Positions 59,241 to 64,000 of a stretch of 64,000 nt of DNA are shown here, in pieces. Numbering within the stretch: the first letter of the stretch is position 1; each line of letters starts with the position of its first letter. The translations under genes and the position numbers were made by a program. Source of the DNA: Oegoconia quadripuncta (lineage: Eukaryota > Arthropoda > Insecta > Lepidoptera > Autostichidae); assembly GCA_949316235.1 (NCBI GenBank), contig OX438744.1, positions 37,754,778-37,818,777 on the forward strand, in the 5' to 3' direction. Under the pieces are notes generated by a model. The model did no database searches and was not told where the DNA came from. It saw only the letters and a program-made list of their open reading frames with translations.

Positions 59241-59309
59241 CTTTTCTTTTTTTTTATAGAAGTATACAACTAATACTTTTATAATACTTTTATACTATTA
59301 ATATATAAC

Positions 59310-59372
59310 AATTTAATAATATAATAATAATTTATATATAATAATAATAATTTATATATAATAATAATTTAA
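59310..59372. repeat. Short AT tandem repeat
   Basis: About three units of ATAATAATAATTTATAT. Confidence 0.85.
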
Positions 59373-59739
59373 TATACTTTTATAATTTTTGGGAGCTGGG
59401 CGAAGTATACCAAGCGTTTTTGTCATTCAGGTAGTCACTCTGTCTTAATATATCTGATGTTAAGCTAAGCTCAGAGCCGACCTGGAGACGCGTCTATTAT
59501 AAAAGGACTCGAGATGTTGGTGATTTCGTATACGTTTTATTTCGGGATCTGTTTGACACAATTTTTCAACATTTTCATTTTGATATGTTCGACGAATTCC
59601 ACTTTGTGTATGCTAGCATTACGGGCATCAACAATGTTGCTTGGCGGTAAATTTAGATAAAAGAAGATGGTATTTGAGAGATATTTAGAAATACTGCACG
59701 ACCAATTATATCCAGTACTAAACATACCTTCAAAACTTC
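59373..59739. other. Itpr intron 3, no recognised feature
   Basis: Nothing beyond AT-rich sequence was seen. Confidence 0.4.
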
Positions 59740-60015
59740 AAACTTCAAGCTTTTATTTCAACGTAAAATAGATGATATCATATGTTAAATCTATTGGAAA
59801 TAAAAATAGGGCTTAAGCATTTTTCGGTCAGTCAGTATGTGCAAGCTACCGCCGCTTCGGAAAGGGAAATCATCTGTGGGAAAAGAAGCGGCCTAAGAAA
59901 CCCACGGGATCATTTTTCTTTTTTTTAATATATATAAAAGTATAACTAATACAATTTTATAATTTTTGGCAGCTGGGCGAAGCACATCAAGCGTTTTTGT
60001 CATTCAAGTAGTCAC
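59740..60015 (-). mobile_element. LINE 3' tail (family G)
   Basis: Second copy about 700 bp from the first, sharing GGAAAGGGAAATCATCTGTG and the AAGCGTTTTTGTCATTCA end. Confidence 0.7.
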
Positions 60016-60559
60016 TAATTTTGTAATAACCTTTTTTTGTTAATGTTGTTTTAACATGGTTTTTACATTGTTTTTCATTTAGATTAATGATATTCTCAGG
60101 TATAAGGCACCCCGCTGGGAATCAAACCTCCATTTTTAGGGTTCCGTAGTCAAGAAGAAACCCTAATAATTTCGCACTGTCTGTCTGTCCGAGGCTTAGC
60201 TCAGAGGCTTTCAGTACTAGAAAGCTGTAATTTGGCATTGGTGTACATATGAATCACGCCGACAAAGTGGTATAAATAAAATCTTGTAAAATATTTTCTT
60301 AGGGCACCTCCTCTCCTCCTTCACGTAAAGTGGCGATGAATTATTTTTGCACCCCATTGAGTGGGGTGTCGATGTATATGTCGTACAAAAATAGAGGTTA
60401 TCTTAAACAGATTTTCAATTTAGGAATACCTTTAAGAAATATTGAGCTTTAAAGTGCTAGGTTTAGAGTCGAGTATCCTCCTCCCCCTAAAAGCTAAACT
60501 GGTGAAAAAGGATATACGTTGAACAATTCAAGTAGGTTTTACGAGTTAATGAGCAGTCA
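60016..60559. other. Itpr intron 3, no recognised feature
   Basis: The GGGTTCCGTAGTCAAGAAG block resembles a common lepidopteran repeat as I remember it, but no partner is in this window. Confidence 0.35.
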
Positions 60560-60903
60560 ACCGCCTCCGTGGCTCAATGTAAGCAACATTGGGTTTACGA
60601 TTCGGAGGTCGCGGGTTCGATCCCCAGCGGGGTACATGTTTAAGTACTCGGTTTGGTTGGTGGTAGGGCATTTTAAATGTCCGCCTGGCCAGCTACCACC
60701 ATCTTATCTAAATCTGCCGCCAAGCAGCAATGTATTAACAATGCTATTAAGCATTGTTGTGTTCCGGTTGTCAGAGATAAGATAGCCAGTCCTCCAAATG
60801 TATTTGAGTTTCCGGGTCAGTACGCTTCCACCTTCGACCTCATCTTCACTTAACATCAGGGTGTGATTGAGGTCAAGTACCAACCCGTTGTGCATAAAAA
60901 AAA
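60560..60903 (+). mobile_element. SINE family A, full length
   Basis: Head ACCGCCTCCGTGGCTCAATG, B-box GGGTTCGATCCCCAGCGG, body with a small internal duplication near 60735, A-rich tail. Confidence 0.93.
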
Positions 60904-61674
60904 GTTGTAAAATTTATAGCTATGTAAATCTTACGTCGTGTATATTAATATACGGAGGGTGCGCTGCTAACTGACGCATAGAGACTGTAATGTGGAGCAA
61001 ATAGAATTAGCGAATATATCAAAACATCGTATCGTAAACACGTCGATATAGTTAAACAAACATTAGTTTAATGGTGGTATCGACCTCAGCTTATTTATTT
61101 AATTTATTTCGAACACACGCTTGTAAAGCATATATTGCACATAGGAAATCTAATTAGGACCACCAAAAGCGATCTCTTCCATGCATCCTTTGGGTTATGA
61201 AGCCTACCTATCTACATGTTTAAGTTTAGCTCTACCTATATCTGTATATGTGCTAGAGTGACCTATATTTAGTCTGCTCATTAGCGTGACGGATAACCTA
61301 CGTACCTAATTAGTAGTACATACAAGACTTCTATCAACACTTCTGCTTGGGGCACTTAGGGTCGTATGAATAAATCGATTTTGAGAGCGCGTCACAGTCT
61401 CAATACAATTTTATTATGTTTTAATATGCAACAGATCCTCAAGCGTCAACTTAAGGTCATCTCAATCTTGAGGACGGTTTGTTAACACGGCTCTTTAGAT
61501 AAGGGATTTAAAAACTACCAACCAAACGGAGTATTAAAAAATTAAACACAGGACTTGTACTATATTCGTTTAAATTTTCTCGACGGGAAAACAAATCCAA
61601 AGTTACGTCTGAAAGTACAAATAAACTGCTATGCTAGGATTCTAAGAGATGGCGCTGTTTTATCTACTACTAGC
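60904..61674. other. Itpr intron 3, no recognised feature
   Basis: No repeat or exon was identified. Confidence 0.35.
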
Positions 61675-61890
61675 TTTCCTCCCGCGACTTCGTCCGCGTG
61701 GAAGATTTTATCAAAATACAAACAACAAACTTTCATCCCCTATTTTATCCCCTTGGGGGTAGAATTTATCAAAATCCTTTCTTAGCGGTTGCCTACGTCA
61801 TAACATCTACCTGCATGCCAAATTTCAGCCCGATCCGTCCAGTGGTTTGGGCTGGGCGTTGATAGATCACTATGTCAGTCACCTTTGAGT
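61675..61890 (-). mobile_element. Helitron-like or RTE-like 3' end
   Basis: CTAGCTTTCCTCCCGCGACT, then TCGTCCGCGTGG, is the reversed CTAG end also seen at 21372. The body differs from the Lep1 copy, with CCGATCCGTCCAGTGG. Confidence 0.5.
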
Positions 61891-61979
61891 TATATATATT
61901 TAGAAGTAACGCGCGAAAAAGATTTGTTCGCGCAACGATATCTATAGCATATAAATCAATAGTACAGTCGGCAACACAA

Positions 61980-62221
61980 TTAAATAAATAAAGAAATAAA
62001 TATTTCGGACACTTACACCAATCATCTAGTCCCAAACTAAGCAAAGCTCGTACTATGGATACTAGATAACGGATAAACATACATAAATATTTATATAAAC
62101 ATCCATGACTCAGGAATAAATGTTCATATTCATCACATAAACATTTACCCGTCGCGGGATTCGAACCCGCAACCGTTGGTTTCGCTGACAGGGTCACTAT
62201 CCACTACACCAATCGGTAGTC
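61980..62221 (-). mobile_element. SINE family B, full length
   Basis: Head at 62221 with B-box GGTTGCGGGTTCGAATCCCG on the minus strand, AAATAAATAAAG-type tail. Confidence 0.9.
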
Positions 62222-62272
62222 AATTAAGGTTTAACTTTTATGATATTGTTTGGAGGGTTTTATGATATTTTA

Positions 62273-62598
62273 CCGCCTCCGTGGCTCAATGTAAACAACA
62301 TTGGGTTTACAATTCGGAGGTCGCGGGTTCGATTCCCATCGGGGTACATGTTTAAGTATTCGGTTTGGTTGGTGGTAGGGCATTTTAAATGTGCGCCTGG
62401 CTAGCTACCACCATCTTATCTAAATCTGCCGCCAAGCAGTCATGTTAATAGCATTGTTGTGTTCCGGTTGTCAGAGATAAGATAGCCAGTTCCCCAAATG
62501 TGTTGGCGTTTCCGGGTCAGTACGCTTCCACCTTCGACTTCATCTTCACTTAACATCAGGTGTGATTGAGGTTAAGTACGAACCCGTTGGTAAAAAAA
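62273..62598 (+). mobile_element. SINE family A, full length
   Basis: Complete head and body. The B-box is GGGTTCGATTCCCATCGG. Confidence 0.92.
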
Positions 62599-62732
62599 TG
62601 GGACTTGGTTAGATTTTGTTATATTATTTGATAGATAAACTTCAGTTAAACATAACATACATACACACATAACGTCATTTAGATCAAATTATTAAATCAA
62701 ATATATTAAAGAAATTACTAAACATACATACA

Positions 62733-62945
62733 TAACGTCTCGACACCTATCCCAAATGGGGTGGTCAGAGATATTCCAAACAATAGTGTTTGGGCGTTCC
62801 AAAGATTATAAGTTTAATGATTTGATTGAAATAATATCTACGGGTCACCTTATGAAATATACAGAAATGCACACGTGACAGGAGGCAGGGAAACGTGCAA
62901 AACTATAGATATTTTTTGATGGAAACTCCCTTAGTCGCCTTCCAC
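62733..62945 (+). mobile_element. Retroposon-like repeat J, partial
   Basis: CCCAAATGGGGTGGTCAGAG to GGAAACTCCCTTAGTCGCC, the inverse of 34325-34545. Confidence 0.55.
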
Positions 62946-62975
62946 CGGCAAACCACAGTTTGTTTCCATTATAAC

Positions 62976-63260
62976 TTTTTTTTTTTTTTTTTTTTTTAAT
63001 GCATAACGGGTTGGTACTTGACCTCAATCACACCTGATGTTAAGTGAAGATGAGGTCGAAGATGGAAGCGTACGACAATGCTATTAACATTGCTGCTTGG
63101 CGGCAGATTTAGATAAGATGGTGGTAGCTAGCCAGGCGGACATTTAAAATGCCCTACCACCAACCAAACCGAGTACTTAAACATGTACCCCGCTGGGGAT
63201 CGAACCCGCGACCTCCGAATCGTAAACCCAATGTTGTTTACATTGAGCCACGGAGGCGGT
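62976..63260 (-). mobile_element. SINE family A, full length, inverted
   Basis: T-run of 22 bases (the A tail), then the body reversed. Head at 63260 (ACCGCCTCCGTGGCTCAATG on the minus strand). It forms an inverted pair with the copy at 62273. Confidence 0.93.
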
Positions 63261-63780
63261 TACTTAATTTCCCTTTAGACTTTCGCCTGCTACCTTAATT
63301 GTATTGCCGATTGTACCAGGACTGGTCGTGATTGACACAGGTAACACCGGAGGGCATCCGCCAGTTATACCACTAAGCCCTCAAATAAGATAGCCACGGA
63401 AGGGTTCGCCAGTAACCGCTCTCCTGACCGACCTAGATGACTCATTTATCCTATCACGAACGTGCCAGGAATTCGTTCACCGCAAAACCATTCATCCTTC
63501 ATCGGCGCTGTGTAAAATTGGATCGTTCTATGACCTAATCCAAATATATTTTTTTGTGTATACTTTGCGAACTTTCGTGGTTGTTATGTAAACATACTCT
63601 TCTTAGAGATGATTGCATCGTCACTTTTGATCTCGGAAAATGTAGTGTATCGGTTTGAAAAAATGTGGTAGGTATTGAAGATTTATATAGGCTCTAACAA
63701 AATTAACCCGACAAACTTTGGCAATTGCACGTACATGACAATAAAATAACATATTCATTAAAAAAAACAAGCTTTAAAAA
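63261..63780. other. Itpr intron 3, nothing recognised
   Basis: A mixed-composition stretch at 63290-63500 has no open frame or repeat partner here. Confidence 0.35.
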
Positions 63781-64000
63781 GAATGTAAGACTTAACTGCG
63801 ACAAACACTATTGCGAAAGACTGAACTGCGAAAGATGGAACTGCGACAGTGCCGAACTGCGACAGATCTGAACTACGAAAGACTTAACTGCGACAGGACT
63901 GTTATATCAATGGTTCATTAGAACGGAGCGATTCGGTTCTGGCTTCGGTTGTTTCTCATGTTTCCAACCTAACCTAACCTAATTAACAAACAACGTTAAC
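63781..64000. mobile_element. MULE-like MITE, second copy, cut by the window end
   Basis: Starts GAATGTAAGACTTAACTGCG and follows the 27841 copy through the tandem units, including the extra GAACTGCGAAAGATG unit that the left arm of that copy lacks. It continues into the GGTTCATTAGAACGGAGCG centre. The right arm is outside. Confidence 0.85.

Noticed and set aside
63966..63985. CCTAA repeats like the insect telomere motif (also 28055-28070)
   Set aside because: Only two or three units and always at the same place inside the MULE-like element.

Overview
The window reads as AT-rich lepidopteran (moth or butterfly) nuclear DNA. It is dominated by transposable-element debris, with three conserved protein-coding loci and one candidate small gene. 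The insect assignment rests on intron-split genes with GTAAG donors, an insect-type IP3 receptor start, a Lep1-like Helitron, an insect-type DUF4817 helix-turn-helix fragment, and many tRNA-headed SINEs. I cannot name the species.

Layout: 13-191 (+) is the last coding exon of a PDZ scaffold, best matched to MAGI. 191-9.1 kb is intergenic repeat sequence. 9.09-15.25 kb (-) is a complete five-exon S1A serine protease gene (271 codons) whose catalytic histidine position holds phenylalanine, so it is most likely a non-catalytic serine protease homologue. 15.3-56.8 kb is a roughly 41 kb repeat-filled stretch. It holds a 58-codon membrane micropeptide candidate at 43,713-43,889 (+) and a possible untranslated first exon near 18.1-18.27 kb (+). 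56.84 kb to the window end (+) is the 5' part of the inositol 1,4,5-trisphosphate receptor gene, with three coding exons (about 90 codons) that splice in frame and continue past the window.

The repeat landscape is well resolved. I separate five SINE families, called here A to E: A has about a dozen copies and a cataagc-poor A-rich tail; B, C and D have tRNA-like heads; E may have a 5S-rRNA-like head. Several LINE families leave 5'-truncated reverse-transcriptase C-termini, two of them with clear target-site duplications. There are two solo LTRs with 5-bp duplications, Lep1-like Helitrons, a PIF/Harbinger-like remnant, and several foldback elements flanked by TA. The most unusual are a 2.3 kb foldback with about 625-bp arms around a helix-turn-helix-only ORF, a MITE with perfect 167-bp arms, a 419-bp near-perfect palindrome, and a MULE-like element built of roughly 16-bp GAACTGCGACAG units with a 9-bp target duplication.

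The three conserved genes do not form a functional cluster: scaffold, extracellular protease homologue and ER calcium channel are simply neighbours. The points most worth follow-up are the histidine-less protease, the small membrane ORF bounded by splice-like signals, and the undescribed-looking foldback and MULE-like families.
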